From Candidatus Egerieicola pullicola (GTDB lineage: Bacteria > Bacillota > Clostridia > Oscillospirales > Ruminococcaceae), in the NCBI GenBank assembly GCA_018712465.1, contig DVGY01000031.1, forward strand, positions 1 through 19,817: a stretch of 19,817 nt of DNA, given 5' to 3'. Below, in pieces: positions 5,559 to 12,956 of the stretch. A program made the position numbers and the translations under genes. Under the pieces are notes generated by a model. That model made no database searches and had not been told where the DNA came from. It worked only from the letters and a program-made list of their open reading frames with translations. Numbering within the stretch: position 1 is the first letter of the stretch; each line of letters begins with the position of its first letter.

Positions 5559-8027
5559 ATGACCCACACCCTTTCCCAGAAACCTCTGCCCTACCTGAAG
5601 CTGTTTTTGCTTTCCTTGCTGTTGGCAGGGCTGATTTTCCTGCCCTTTGTGATTTTGGACGGAGGCTACTTTTTCTACTACGGGGACTTCAACGTCCAGC
5701 AGATCCCCTTTTATCTTCACGCCCACGATTACCTCACCGAAGGTCCTCTGGGCTGGGACTGGGGGACGGACCTGGGCAGCGGTTTTGTGGGCAGCTATTC
5801 CTTCTACCTTTTGGGCAGCCCCTTTTTCTGGCTTTCCATGCTCCTGCCCATAGAGTGGGTGCCCTTTGCCATGGCGCCTCTGCTGATGCTGAAGTTTGCC
5901 GCCGCAGCTTTAACCGGCTACGGCTATCTGAAGCGGTTCACCAAGCGGGACTCCACCGCTGCCATCGGGGCACTGCTCTACGCCTTTTCCGGGTTCCAGA
6001 TCTACAATGTATTCTTCAACCACTTCCACGAGGCGGTGATCGTCTTTCCGCTGCTGCTGATTGCCATGGAGGAAACCATGATTAACCGGCGGCGGGGCTG
6101 GTTTGCCTTGGCGGTGGGGCTGTGCGGAGTGGTCAACTATTATTTCTTCTTCGGCCAGGTGATCTTCTGTTTGATCTACTTTGTGCTGCGCTGTCTGTCC
6201 AAAGATTTCCGGCTTACTTTGTCCGGATTTCTGGCCTTGGTGGTGGAGGCGGTGATCGGACTGCTGCTCTCCTGCTGCCTGCTTTTGCCCAGCGCCATGA
6301 TGGTGATGCAGAATCCCCGGGTGGACAACATCCTTTTGGGGTACAACGCTTTGTTCTACGACCGTGTCCAACGGTACGGACTGATTCTCCAAAGCCTGTT
6401 CTTCCCACCGGACATCCCTGCCCGTGCTAACTTCTTCCCAGACAGCAACTCCCGGTGGGCTTCGGTAAGCGCCTACCTGCCGTTGTTCTCTCTCACCGGG
6501 GTGGTGGTGTACTTTAAGAGCCACAAAAAGACCTGGCTGAAACGGCTGATTGCTATTTGCGCCATCATGGCCTTTGTGCCGCTGCTGAACAGCCTGTTTT
6601 CCATGGCGAACACCGAGTACTATGCTCGGTGGTTTTACATGCCTATCCTGATGCTGTGTTTGGCCACAGTTATCAGCCTGGAGGACGTCCAGGTGCCCTT
6701 TACCGGCGGCATCAAGTTCTGCGGCGTTGTAGTGGGGCTGTTTTTGATTCTGGGGATCCTGCCCAGCTATGGGGAAAATGGGGAGCTGGAATTTTTCAGC
6801 ATGACCAACTTCCCAGACCGGTATTGGGCCTACATGGCCATTGCCGCCGCCAGCTTGGTGCTGGTGTTCCTGCTGCTGAAGCTGCGAGGAAAGATGAAGT
6901 TTCAGCAGTTTACCCGGATCACCACCCTCTGCGTCTGTGTGGTGATTTTTGGGGAAGGGGTGCTGCTGCTGGGCTTAGGCCGCAGTCACGGGGACGACTA
7001 CACCCAGCTTACCGACCAGGGCATTGCCTTGTCCGCTCCCTTTGATTTGGACAGCGGCTACTTTTTCCGGGTGGACGAAGACGGTATGCTGGACAACGCT
7101 CCCATGAACTGGGGGTACTCCACCATCCAATGCTTCCATTCGGTGGTGGAGGGCTCCATTATGGAGTTTTACAGCGCCATCGGGGTGAACCGGGATGTAG
7201 CCAGCCGGCCGGATCTCAGTTACTTCGGCCTGCGGGGGCTCACCAGCGTTCGGTACTGCTTTGTTCAGTCCGGGGAGGATAATCCCAATCTGCCCGGCTT
7301 TACCTATCTGGATACCCAGAATGGCCTGGACATTTATCAAAACGATTACTTCATCCCCATGGGCTTCACCTACGACAAATACATGACCCGTACCCAGCTG
7401 GAAACCTATCCGGAAGAAAGCCGGGACAAGGTGATGTTGGAAGCCCTCTGCCTGTCCGACGAGGACGCTGCTTTGTATGGGGGACTGATGGAGCAGCAAA
7501 GTGATTACGCCCGGGTGAACATTGGTCAGGCAGAGTACCTGCTTAACTGTGCGGAGCGGGCTTCTTCCTCCTGCCACAGCTTCACCTGGGACCACACCGG
7601 CTTTGAAGCCGCCATCTCCCTGGACACCGCCAACTTGGTGTTTTTCTCGGTGCCCTACGATGCCGGATGGAGCGCCACGGTTAACGGCCAGCCGGCGGAA
7701 ATTGTAAAGGCCAACGTAGGCTTTATGGCGGTGCTGGTACCGGCAGGGGAAAATACCATCACCTTCACCTACACCACTCCCGGTTTAACCCAGGGCTTAG
7801 TAATTACCGCCATTGGCGGGGGACTGCTAGTGATCTGGGTGGCAGCTTGGATGGTGCTTCGCCGCAAGGATCCAGCGCAGTACGCCGTCCTCCCCGGCCG
7901 TCACCGCAGCGAAGCCTTTTTGCCGGTGCAGCCTGCCGCCGGACAGCGGTATCTGAAGTGGCGCTATCCGATGGACGAGGAAGAGGAAGATACAAATTCC
8001 CGGGAAGGTCCGGACAACACTCCTTGA
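5559..8027 (+). CDS. YfhO-family polytopic membrane protein
   Basis: Encodes 822 residues. ATG 5559 is set by GGAGG 7 nt upstream; an open extension back to 5397 lies over the promoter and is not coding. The N-terminal two thirds hold a dozen or more hydrophobic helices. The first outside loop carries YGDFNVQQIPFY, the acidic loop typical of YfhO and GT-C-like enzymes. A soluble extracytoplasmic region (about residues 490-745) precedes a last helix near residues 750-770 and a charged cytoplasmic tail. YfhO proteins in Firmicutes are linked to glycosylation of lipoteichoic acid, using lipid-linked sugars on the outer face (family knowledge, B. subtilis YfhO). Length fits the family (about 850). 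It has its own promoter and terminator, and stands next to a glycan-initiating transferase, in line with an envelope-glycan role. Donor and acceptor cannot be read from sequence. Confidence 0.85.
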   Translation: MTHTLSQKPLPYLKLFLLSLLLAGLIFLPFVILDGGYFFYYGDFNVQQIPFYLHAHDYLTEGPLGWDWGTDLGSGFVGSYSFYLLGSPFFWLSMLLPIEWVPFAMAPLLMLKFAAAALTGYGYLKRFTKRDSTAAIGALLYAFSGFQIYNVFFNHFHEAVIVFPLLLIAMEETMINRRRGWFALAVGLCGVVNYYFFFGQVIFCLIYFVLRCLSKDFRLTLSGFLALVVEAVIGLLLSCCLLLPSAMMVMQNPRVDNILLGYNALFYDRVQRYGLILQSLFFPPDIPARANFFPDSNSRWASVSAYLPLFSLTGVVVYFKSHKKTWLKRLIAICAIMAFVPLLNSLFSMANTEYYARWFYMPILMLCLATVISLEDVQVPFTGGIKFCGVVVGLFLILGILPSYGENGELEFFSMTNFPDRYWAYMAIAAASLVLVFLLLKLRGKMKFQQFTRITTLCVCVVIFGEGVLLLGLGRSHGDDYTQLTDQGIALSAPFDLDSGYFFRVDEDGMLDNAPMNWGYSTIQCFHSVVEGSIMEFYSAIGVNRDVASRPDLSYFGLRGLTSVRYCFVQSGEDNPNLPGFTYLDTQNGLDIYQNDYFIPMGFTYDKYMTRTQLETYPEESRDKVMLEALCLSDEDAALYGGLMEQQSDYARVNIGQAEYLLNCAERASSSCHSFTWDHTGFEAAISLDTANLVFFSVPYDAGWSATVNGQPAEIVKANVGFMAVLVPAGENTITFTYTTPGLTQGLVITAIGGGLLVIWVAAWMVLRRKDPAQYAVLPGRHRSEAFLPVQPAAGQRYLKWRYPMDEEEEDTNSREGPDNTP

Positions 8028-8048
8028 CTTTTTAGATCAGCGTTTCAA

Positions 8049-8088
8049 AGCGGCCTGTATTGCCGGTTTCGGCAGGGGCCGCTTTTTT
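8049..8088 (+). terminator. Intrinsic terminator after YfhO gene
   Basis: Two-part stem AGCGGCC...GGCCGCT with an inner TGCCG / CGGCA helix and loop GTTT, followed by six T. Confidence 0.9.
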
Positions 8089-8133
8089 GTTGGGCAAAAA
8101 AAGAGATTTTTTGGGTGTCGGGGGCATCTCCTA

Positions 8134-8162
8134 TTGCATCTCCTTCTTCTCTGTGGTAATAT
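8134..8162 (+). promoter_or_regulatory. Promoter of the sugar-phosphate transferase gene
   Basis: TTGCAT (8134-8139), 17 nt, TAATAT (8157-8162). An overlapping TATAAT at 8163-8168 has no well-spaced -35, so the first pair is preferred. Confidence 0.6.
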
Positions 8163-8201
8163 TATAATAACTGTTTTTCTCCCGGAAACGGAGGTTATTT
8201 T

Positions 8202-9620
8202 GTGAGAAGTTATCGCCGCCTATTGGTGTTTTGTTTAAAAATTAGTTTGTTTTTGGTGTTGTTTGCTCTATTTTTAGGCTTCTACGCCATTCCCAACTTT
8301 GCCCTGCGCCATCCTTCCCGGACCCTGGCCACTACCTGCTTGACTTTTGCAGTGGCGGGGATTGCCATGATGTCCATTTACGGGGGGTACAACATCGGCA
8401 AGCAGAAAAGCAAGCCCATTATCTTTTCCATGTCCCTGTCAGCGCTGGTCACGGACTTGATTACCTATCTCCAACTGTGTATCATGAACACCAATGAAAA
8501 CCGCTATGCCCAATTTACCTTAGCGGATTTCCACTACTTGATCTATATTTTCCTGCTCCAGGTGCTGGCTATCGTGGCCTTTACCTATCTGGGGAATTAT
8601 CTTTATTTTAAGATCACCCCTCCTGAGAAGGTGCTGATTATTACCTCCTCCCAACAGAGCTTGGACCAGATCACTCCCAAGTTGAAGCACTATCTGCGGC
8701 AGTACCGGGTGGCTCACGTGCGGGCCTACGACGCCCCGGACATTTTCCCTATGATTGACCGGTGCAATACCATTTTCCTTTACGACGTGCCCACTACCCA
8801 GCGCACCACCCTGTTGGAATACTGTTACCAAAACCAGAAGAACATCTACTTCAATCCGGAGCTGGGAGACGTAGTGGAGGTAAATTCCAACCATGTGCTG
8901 CTGGACGACAAATCCTTTTTAAGCTGGGAAGCCACCGACTTGACGTTAGAACAGCGGCTGCTGAAACGGATTATGGATTTGGTCATCAGCATTGTAGCTT
9001 TGGTGATTACCAGCCCCATCTTTTTGATCTGCGCCATCGCCATTAAGTGCGGGGACGGGGGGCCGGTGTTCTTTAAACAGAACCGAGCCACCAAGCACGG
9101 AAAGATTTTCCGGATCATTAAATTCCGCACCATGAAGGTCAACGTGGAGAACATCAGCGCCACCACCGATGACGATCGGATCACCAAGGTGGGGAAGGTG
9201 CTGCGGAAATTCCGGGTGGACGAGCTGCCCCAGTTGTTGAACATCCTCAAAGGGGAGATGAGCGTGGTGGGGCCCCGGCCGGAGATGCTGGAAAACGTGG
9301 ACAAATACACCCAGGAGCTGCCGGAGTTTGAGTACCGGCTGCGGGTGAAGGCAGGACTCACCGGCTTGGCTCAAATTATGGGTAAGTACAACACCACCCC
9401 CAAGGACAAGCTGGTGCTGGACCTGATGTATATCGAAAGCTACAGCCTGTGGCAGGATATTAAGCTGCTGCTCCAGACCCTCACCGTCTTTTTCAAGGCA
9501 GACAGCTCCACTGAAGGCTTCCACACCGAGGAAAGCGGCATGAAGTTTTTGAATGCCGAAGAACAGGCCAAGGTGCTGGAAGAACGGAAGAAAAATCAGG
9601 TGATGAAGGACCGAGGGTGA
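8202..9620 (+). CDS. Polyprenyl-phosphate sugar-1-phosphate transferase (PHPT, bacterial sugar transferase family)
   Basis: Encodes 472 residues from GTG 8202, with GGAGG 7 nt upstream. The N-terminus has about four to five hydrophobic helices (residues 5-145), then a cytoplasmic Rossmann-like region (EKVLIITSSQQ onward, about 145-245). The catalytic domain follows: re-entrant helix after KRIMDLVISI (about 255), PVFFKQNR, the KFRTM motif, DELPQLLNILKGEMSVVGPRPE (Asp-Glu pair near 340, GPRPE near 357) and AGLTGLAQIMGKYNT. These are the hallmarks of PF02397 enzymes such as WcaJ, WbaP and EpsL. They move a hexose-1-phosphate from a nucleotide sugar to undecaprenyl phosphate on the cytoplasmic face, starting capsule, exopolysaccharide or glycoprotein repeat units. 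No other polymer genes are adjacent, so the glycan is unknown. A Lys/Glu-rich tail ends the protein. Confidence 0.92.
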   Translation: MRSYRRLLVFCLKISLFLVLFALFLGFYAIPNFALRHPSRTLATTCLTFAVAGIAMMSIYGGYNIGKQKSKPIIFSMSLSALVTDLITYLQLCIMNTNENRYAQFTLADFHYLIYIFLLQVLAIVAFTYLGNYLYFKITPPEKVLIITSSQQSLDQITPKLKHYLRQYRVAHVRAYDAPDIFPMIDRCNTIFLYDVPTTQRTTLLEYCYQNQKNIYFNPELGDVVEVNSNHVLLDDKSFLSWEATDLTLEQRLLKRIMDLVISIVALVITSPIFLICAIAIKCGDGGPVFFKQNRATKHGKIFRIIKFRTMKVNVENISATTDDDRITKVGKVLRKFRVDELPQLLNILKGEMSVVGPRPEMLENVDKYTQELPEFEYRLRVKAGLTGLAQIMGKYNTTPKDKLVLDLMYIESYSLWQDIKLLLQTLTVFFKADSSTEGFHTEESGMKFLNAEEQAKVLEERKKNQVMKDRG

Positions 9621-9643
9621 AACGTCAACTTCGTTGATGTTTT
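9621..9643 (+). terminator. Weak hairpin after the transferase gene
   Basis: AACGTCAAC / GTTGATGTT (9 bp, one G-T) with loop TTC, starting at the base after the stop codon. It is followed by only a short T run, so termination may be partial. Confidence 0.5.
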
Positions 9644-9663
9644 AGTGAAGAATGAATGTGAAT

Positions 9664-9746
9664 AATTGTGGTTTTGATTTGATTGAAGAGCAAAGTTCTT
9701 CCATCTGAAATTAGTTTGGTGCGAAGCAGTTCTTTTTACCACAATT
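9664..9746. repeat. Inverted repeat in intergenic region
   Basis: AATTGTGGT (9664-9672) and ACCACAATT (9738-9746) are perfect 9-nt complements enclosing 65 nt. The enclosed part has a smaller GAAGA / TCTTC repeat. No gene is apparent in 9644-9814; the element may be a structured leader for the small ORF at 9815. Confidence 0.4.
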
Positions 9747-9814
9747 GATGAAACAGATGAAGGATTGACTGATGTGGGATGCCGGTGGCCGGGACAGAAA
9801 GAAGGAAACGGAAA

Positions 9815-9880
9815 ATGTGGGTTTTGTTTATCATTTTAGTGATCGTTTTCGTCTTACTTATCCTTGCCAAAAAGCAGTGA
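9815..9880 (+). CDS. 21-residue hydrophobic peptide ORF (type I toxin-like)
   Basis: A very short ORF, ATG to TGA, 22 codons. A good ribosome site (AAGGAAA) ends about 7 nt before the ATG. The peptide begins MWVLFIIL, is a single membrane-spanning run of Ile, Leu, Val and Phe, and ends AKKQ. One helix with a basic C-terminus is the form of many type I toxins and other small membrane peptides of Firmicutes (family knowledge). Directly downstream is a hairpin with a T run on the minus strand, and a minus-strand TTGACA box lies 95 nt further on, so an antisense RNA may overlap the 3' end. It is isolated between unrelated genes. It could also be a chance ORF; length alone gives little statistical support. 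Confidence 0.45.
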   Translation: MWVLFIILVIVFVLLILAKKQ

Positions 9881-9887
9881 CAGACAA

Positions 9888-9978
9888 AAAAGACAGCCGT
9901 TTACCTGGTACGTAAAGCGGCTATCTCAATCGCGAATCTTCAGATCGAATTGTTGTTGGTTTCGCTAGATTGTCAAGG
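9888..9978 (-). ncRNA. Candidate antisense RNA to the small membrane-peptide mRNA
   Basis: On the minus strand, TTGACA (9973-9978 on the plus strand) is followed after 16 nt by AACAAT, a possible promoter. The transcript would run about 60 nt through a stem AGCCG(C)TTTAC / GTAAACGGCT (9894-9922) into TTTTTT (9888-9893), 7 nt from the stop codon of the peptide ORF. This convergent, 3'-overlapping layout is like RatA/TxpA-type systems. The -35 is consensus but the -10 is poor (4 of 6), so this is a hypothesis. Confidence 0.35.
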
Positions 9979-10020
9979 TCAGGAAAAGTCCGACGCCATT
10001 TGCACTTTTGCGGAGGACAG

Positions 10021-10049
10021 AAAAAGCCGTGGCGGAAACCCGTCACAGC
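10021..10049 (-). terminator. Minus-strand intrinsic terminator downstream of the small minus-strand gene
   Basis: Read on the minus strand: GCTGTGACGG, loop GTTT, CCGCCACGGC, then five T. Ten-base arms with one mismatch and one G-T pair. It lies 48 nt after the stop of the minus-strand gene. Confidence 0.7.
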
Positions 10050-10096
10050 TTTTACTGCTTTTCGTTATTATGATGGACAAGCCAGGAGAAGCGGAT

Positions 10097-10396
10097 TTAT
10101 GCGACCTTCCCGTGAAGGCGCATGGTATCGTTGCCGCCAATTTCCATGGTAGAGTCAAAGGAGGACTCCTCCATGGGAATGCTGACCCGATAACGAAACC
10201 AGCCGGAAGAAATCGGCGCCGTGCCCTTCAGCTCTACTTGCTGACGGGAGTCGATCTGCACAGTTTCAATGGGGACAATATTGCCCCGAAATTCGCAGTA
10301 ACCGCTGCATCTTCCTGGAGAAAGACTCAGCACCATGGCGAACCGAATTGGACCGGATGGGCTTTGAACAATCAAAAGATATTTGCGGTGCATCAT
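10097..10396 (-). CDS. Small hypothetical protein
   Basis: Encodes 99 residues on the minus strand, starting MMHRKYLLIVQSPSG. An AAGGAAG ribosome site lies 9 nt before the first ATG. A good promoter (TTGTAA, 17 nt, TATAAT) is 79 nt upstream on the same strand and a terminator is 48 nt downstream, so this is a complete single-gene unit. The protein is predicted to be soluble and beta-rich, with alternating strands such as VQIDSRQQVELKG and WFRYRVSIP and no signal peptide or membrane helix. I do not recognise the family. A longer plus-strand frame across the same DNA (9950-10495) lacks a ribosome site and runs through the minus-strand promoter and terminator, so the minus strand is preferred. 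It is divergent from the DUF3783 gene. Confidence 0.6.
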   Translation of the reverse strand: MMHRKYLLIVQSPSGPIRFAMVLSLSPGRCSGYCEFRGNIVPIETVQIDSRQQVELKGTAPISSGWFRYRVSIPMEESSFDSTMEIGGNDTMRLHGKVA

Positions 10397-10474
10397 AACC
10401 GGCCACTTCCTTTCTTGGGGCGGACAGAGAAGGGAGAGTTCGGTAACAGGGTGGGTAGAACTCTCTATGATTTC

Positions 10475-10503
10475 ATTATAGCGGAGGGCAAGTGAAATTA
10501 CAA
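10475..10503 (-). promoter_or_regulatory. Promoter of the small minus-strand gene
   Basis: Minus strand TTGTAA (10498-10503), 17-nt spacer, TATAAT (10475-10480). Confidence 0.7.
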
Positions 10504-10543
10504 GCGTTTTTTTATTAACATTTCATGAAGTTGTACGGTCATG

Positions 10544-10561
10544 TTACCAGAAACTTGGTAA
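10544..10561. promoter_or_regulatory. Palindrome in divergent intergenic region (possible operator)
   Basis: TTACCA-GAAACT-TGGTAA, perfect 6-bp arms, between the divergent minus-strand gene and the DUF3783 gene. TTGGTA (10555-10560), 17 nt, TGGAAT and TTTCAA, 16 nt, TTTAAT are candidate plus-strand promoters here, neither strong. The rest of 10397-10668 is A+T-rich, with a GAATTTTTCA direct repeat near 10580-10600, and shows no gene. Confidence 0.35.
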
Positions 10562-10668
10562 AAATTTCGGCGAAACCTGGAATTTTTCAAGAATTTTTCA
10601 TCCAATTTTAATTTAGCAGGCAAAAGTTGTCTGCTTTTTCGGAATCTTCCCGAAGGAAGGAGCGGAAC

Positions 10669-11055
10669 ATGAAAGCGAGAATTGTACGTCAAAAACGGGC
10701 GCTGCTGTGGGGAGTGGACCCGAAACAAGAACCGGCTGTATCCACCATTGGAATTTGCGATATGCTGGGAATCACCTGCCGGGTGCCGGGAAAGGAAGGA
10801 TTGACTGTCAAGGTGGAGGCCTTGCTGGAAACCCCAGACACCCAGGGTTGTGCTTGGGAAAATCCGCCTTTGCTGCTGCTAAGCGGACTCACTGACCGGG
10901 AATTGGATGACCTGCTGGGAGAACTGCGAAGGGCGAAACTGGCCTGGCCCTATAAGGCCATGGTCACGCCTCACAACCGGAATTGGACCCTGGAACAGCT
11001 TTATCAGGAGATTCAGCGGGAGCACCAGGCAGTACAGAAACAGATGGAAAAGTAA
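10669..11055 (+). CDS. DUF3783 domain protein
   Basis: Encodes 128 residues from ATG 10669, with GAAGGAAGGAG ending 6 nt upstream. Residues 75-120 read PLLLLSGLTDRELDDLLGEL, then WPYKAMVTPHNRNWTLEQLY. This matches the DUF3783 pattern: hydrophobic strand, SG, helix with DELL, then YKAVVTPxNxxWT. Such proteins are small cytoplasmic proteins of Firmicutes with no established function. The N-terminal half (VRQKRALLWGVDPKQEP, then an ICDMLGI segment) is the less conserved part. No membrane helix or signal peptide. It is a single-gene unit with its own terminator. The domain call is from motif memory, fairly secure; the role is unknown. Confidence 0.85.
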   Translation: MKARIVRQKRALLWGVDPKQEPAVSTIGICDMLGITCRVPGKEGLTVKVEALLETPDTQGCAWENPPLLLLSGLTDRELDDLLGELRRAKLAWPYKAMVTPHNRNWTLEQLYQEIQREHQAVQKQMEK

Positions 11056-11064
11056 TCGGGAGAG

Positions 11065-11091
11065 AGACCGGCGTTTGGCCCGGTCTTTTTT
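11065..11091 (+). terminator. Intrinsic terminator after DUF3783 gene
   Basis: AGACCGG / CCGGTCT, loop of 8 nt, then a run of six T. Confidence 0.85.
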
Positions 11092-11207
11092 CGTTGGGCG
11101 GGTTTTCTCTTTGTTGAGGGGTGGACAGACGCTGCTTTGTTCCTGGGACAGTGGGACAGTATCGTCTTCCGCCGGGGTGGTTTTTGCAGGTCAAACAAGA
11201 TATTACA

Positions 11208-11288
11208 TTTAGGATATTTTTGCTTCTGTTTTCCTATACGTAATGAGCAAAATCCACATTTGTCGTAAAACTGTTTTGAAATCCTAAA
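11208..11288. repeat. Nested inverted repeats upstream of ktrB
   Basis: Outer pair TTTAGGAT (11208-11215) / ATCCTAAA (11281-11288) and inner pair TTTTGCT (11218-11224) / AGCAAAA (11246-11252). They lie in the 11092-11356 gap, which has no gene; a GGGACAGT tandem duplication is also present near 11145-11160. The element is upstream of the predicted ktrB promoter, so a role in the ktrB mRNA would need an earlier start site. Confidence 0.3.
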
Positions 11289-11356
11289 AATCTTCCGGCG
11301 GTTTTTGTCAGAATTTTACAACGGCCCCTTTTCTGTACGGAAATCAAAAATTCTTC

Positions 11357-11385
11357 TTGCCTTTCCACCCATTGCGTGCTAGTAT
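11357..11385 (+). promoter_or_regulatory. Promoter of ktrB
   Basis: TTGCCT (11357-11362), 17 nt, TAGTAT (11380-11385) with an extended -10 TGC directly before it. Confidence 0.65.
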
Positions 11386-11440
11386 AGGAGAGGTTTCAGG
11401 TTTCTTTTGGAAAAAAGTACCCAGAAAAGAGGTATTCCTC

Positions 11441-12787
11441 ATGATTCATCATTTGATGCGGAAGCTTTCCCCGGCCCAGATCGTGGCCTTGGGGTTTGCG
11501 GCGGTGATCCTGCTGGGAGCGCTGCTGCTGATGCTTCCCTTTGCCACCCGGGACGGACAGGGCGCCCCCTTCCTCACCGGGTTGTTCACCGCTACCTCCA
11601 CTTCCTGTGTGACGGGGCTGACCCTGATTGACCCTTACACCTATTACACCCCCTTCGGCCAAGCTATTATGCTGGTGCTGATTCAGGTAGGGGGCTTAGG
11701 CGTTGTCACCATGGCCATGGCGATGGCTACCATCTCCCGCCGGCGGATCGGCCTGCAGCAGCGGATTTTGATGCAGGAGTCCATCTCGGCACCTCAGATG
11801 GGGGGCATTGTTAAGTTGGTGGGCTTTATCTTCCGGTTCACCGCCATCTGCGAAGGGGCAGGCGCCATTTTATTGGCCACCCGCTTTGTCCCCTCCATGG
11901 GCTGGGCCGACGGCATTTGGGCTGCGGTGTTTACTTCGGTCAGCGCCTTCTGCAACGCCGGTTTTGACATTAACGGTTTGCTGATGCCGGGAGGCAGCTT
12001 GATCCCCTTCTGGAACGATCCGGTGGTGCTGCTCACCGTGGCCTTTTTGATTATCATCGGAGGCATTGGTTTTTTGGTGTGGAAGGACATTCAGCAGCAC
12101 GGCATTCATCTTAAATACTACCGGCTGCAAACCAAGTTGGTGCTGGCAGTCACCGGACTGCTGATTCTGCTGCCCACCCTATTTTTCCTGTTTTACGAGT
12201 TTAATCCCGTCAAATGGCCGGAGATGAACTGGGGAGAACGGATCCTCTCCGCCTTCTTCCAGTCGGTAACGCCCCGTACTGCTGGATTTATGAGCCTGGA
12301 TATGCGGAACTTCAGCCAGGCGTCTCTGCTGCTGGTGATTGTGCTGATGCTCATCGGCGGCTCTCCGGGATCCACCGCCGGCGGTATCAAAACCACCAGT
12401 CTGGGCGTGTTGTTCCTGTCCTTGCGCAGCTGCCTGACCAAAAAGGAGCACCTGTATTTCTGCAAGCGGCGTCTCCCTGACGGAGCTTTTCGGAACACCA
12501 TGGTGCTGTTGTGTATGTTTTTGACCCTATTTGTGGTGGGCACCATGGCCCTCTGCTGTTTGGATGGGCTAAGTCTGGTGGAAGGAATGTTTGAAGTGGC
12601 TTCCGCCCTGGGCACAGTTGGCTTGAGCCTCAGCGTCACTCCCACCTTGGGAGCGGCTTCCCAGATTGTGCTGATCTGCCTGATGTACCTGGGACGGATT
12701 GGCGGGCTGACTTTACTGTATGCCATGAACAGCCGAGCTGTGACGGTACCCCGGGAATATCCGGAGGAACCGGTGAACATTGGATAA
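11441..12787 (+). CDS. ktrB: KtrB/TrkH-type potassium channel subunit
   Basis: Encodes 448 residues from ATG 11441; AGAGG lies 8 nt upstream, and the frame further upstream covers the promoter. The protein has the four membrane-pore-membrane repeats of the TrkH/KtrB superfamily. The four pore loops are visible: TSTSCVTGLTLID, SVSAFCNAGFDING, SVTPRTAGFMSLD and ASALGTVGLSLSV. The Gly in each forms the K+ filter. GGSPGSTAGGIKTTS before the third-fourth repeat junction is the conserved loop region. The length of about 450 matches KtrB rather than the longer TrkH. KtrB is the membrane channel for K+ uptake, gated by the cytoplasmic ring protein KtrA, whose gene follows 169 nt downstream. KtrA family members bind ATP/ADP and c-di-AMP, and cdaA lies in this same window. 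Confidence 0.93.
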   Translation: MIHHLMRKLSPAQIVALGFAAVILLGALLLMLPFATRDGQGAPFLTGLFTATSTSCVTGLTLIDPYTYYTPFGQAIMLVLIQVGGLGVVTMAMAMATISRRRIGLQQRILMQESISAPQMGGIVKLVGFIFRFTAICEGAGAILLATRFVPSMGWADGIWAAVFTSVSAFCNAGFDINGLLMPGGSLIPFWNDPVVLLTVAFLIIIGGIGFLVWKDIQQHGIHLKYYRLQTKLVLAVTGLLILLPTLFFLFYEFNPVKWPEMNWGERILSAFFQSVTPRTAGFMSLDMRNFSQASLLLVIVLMLIGGSPGSTAGGIKTTSLGVLFLSLRSCLTKKEHLYFCKRRLPDGAFRNTMVLLCMFLTLFVVGTMALCCLDGLSLVEGMFEVASALGTVGLSLSVTPTLGAASQIVLICLMYLGRIGGLTLLYAMNSRAVTVPREYPEEPVNIG

Positions 12788-12842
12788 ACAGCACCGCCTT
12801 TGCACCGGCGCTGCCGGGTTTCGCCTTGGTTGTCCGGTATGA

Positions 12843-12935
12843 TCCCAAGATCTTTGGGAGAGCGGGGCGGAACTCCATTGAAATTTTCCCTGTTGGGCCA
12901 ACTACCCCCAAAAATATAGATGACAGCCGGGGGTA
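12843..12935. repeat. Three inverted repeats between ktrB and ktrA
   Basis: TCCCAA-GATCT-TTGGGA (12843-12859), GTTGG-G-CCAAC (12892-12902) and TACCCCC / GGGGGTA (12903-12935, 19-nt loop). The last ends 8 nt before the ktrA ribosome site. A possible promoter TTGGGC, 16 nt, TATAGA (12893-12920) overlaps the last two. The element could adjust ktrA expression relative to ktrB; this is speculative. Confidence 0.35.
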
Positions 12936-12956
12936 TGCAAAAAAGGAGAGAGCGAC

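Noticed and set aside
5910..6524. Large minus-strand ORFs inside the YfhO, transferase and AEC genes
   Set aside because: They are His/Gln/Gly-rich shadows typical of the reverse strand of GC-richer membrane-protein genes, with no signals of their own.
8163..8168. TATAAT as the -10 for the sugar transferase gene
   Set aside because: The nearest -35-like box is 23 nt away; TAATAT at 8157 has the correct 17-nt spacing to TTGCAT.
9950..10495. 181-codon plus-strand ORF in the gap after the sugar transferase
   Set aside because: No ribosome site, atypical composition, and it runs across a minus-strand promoter, gene and terminator; treated as the shadow of the minus-strand gene.
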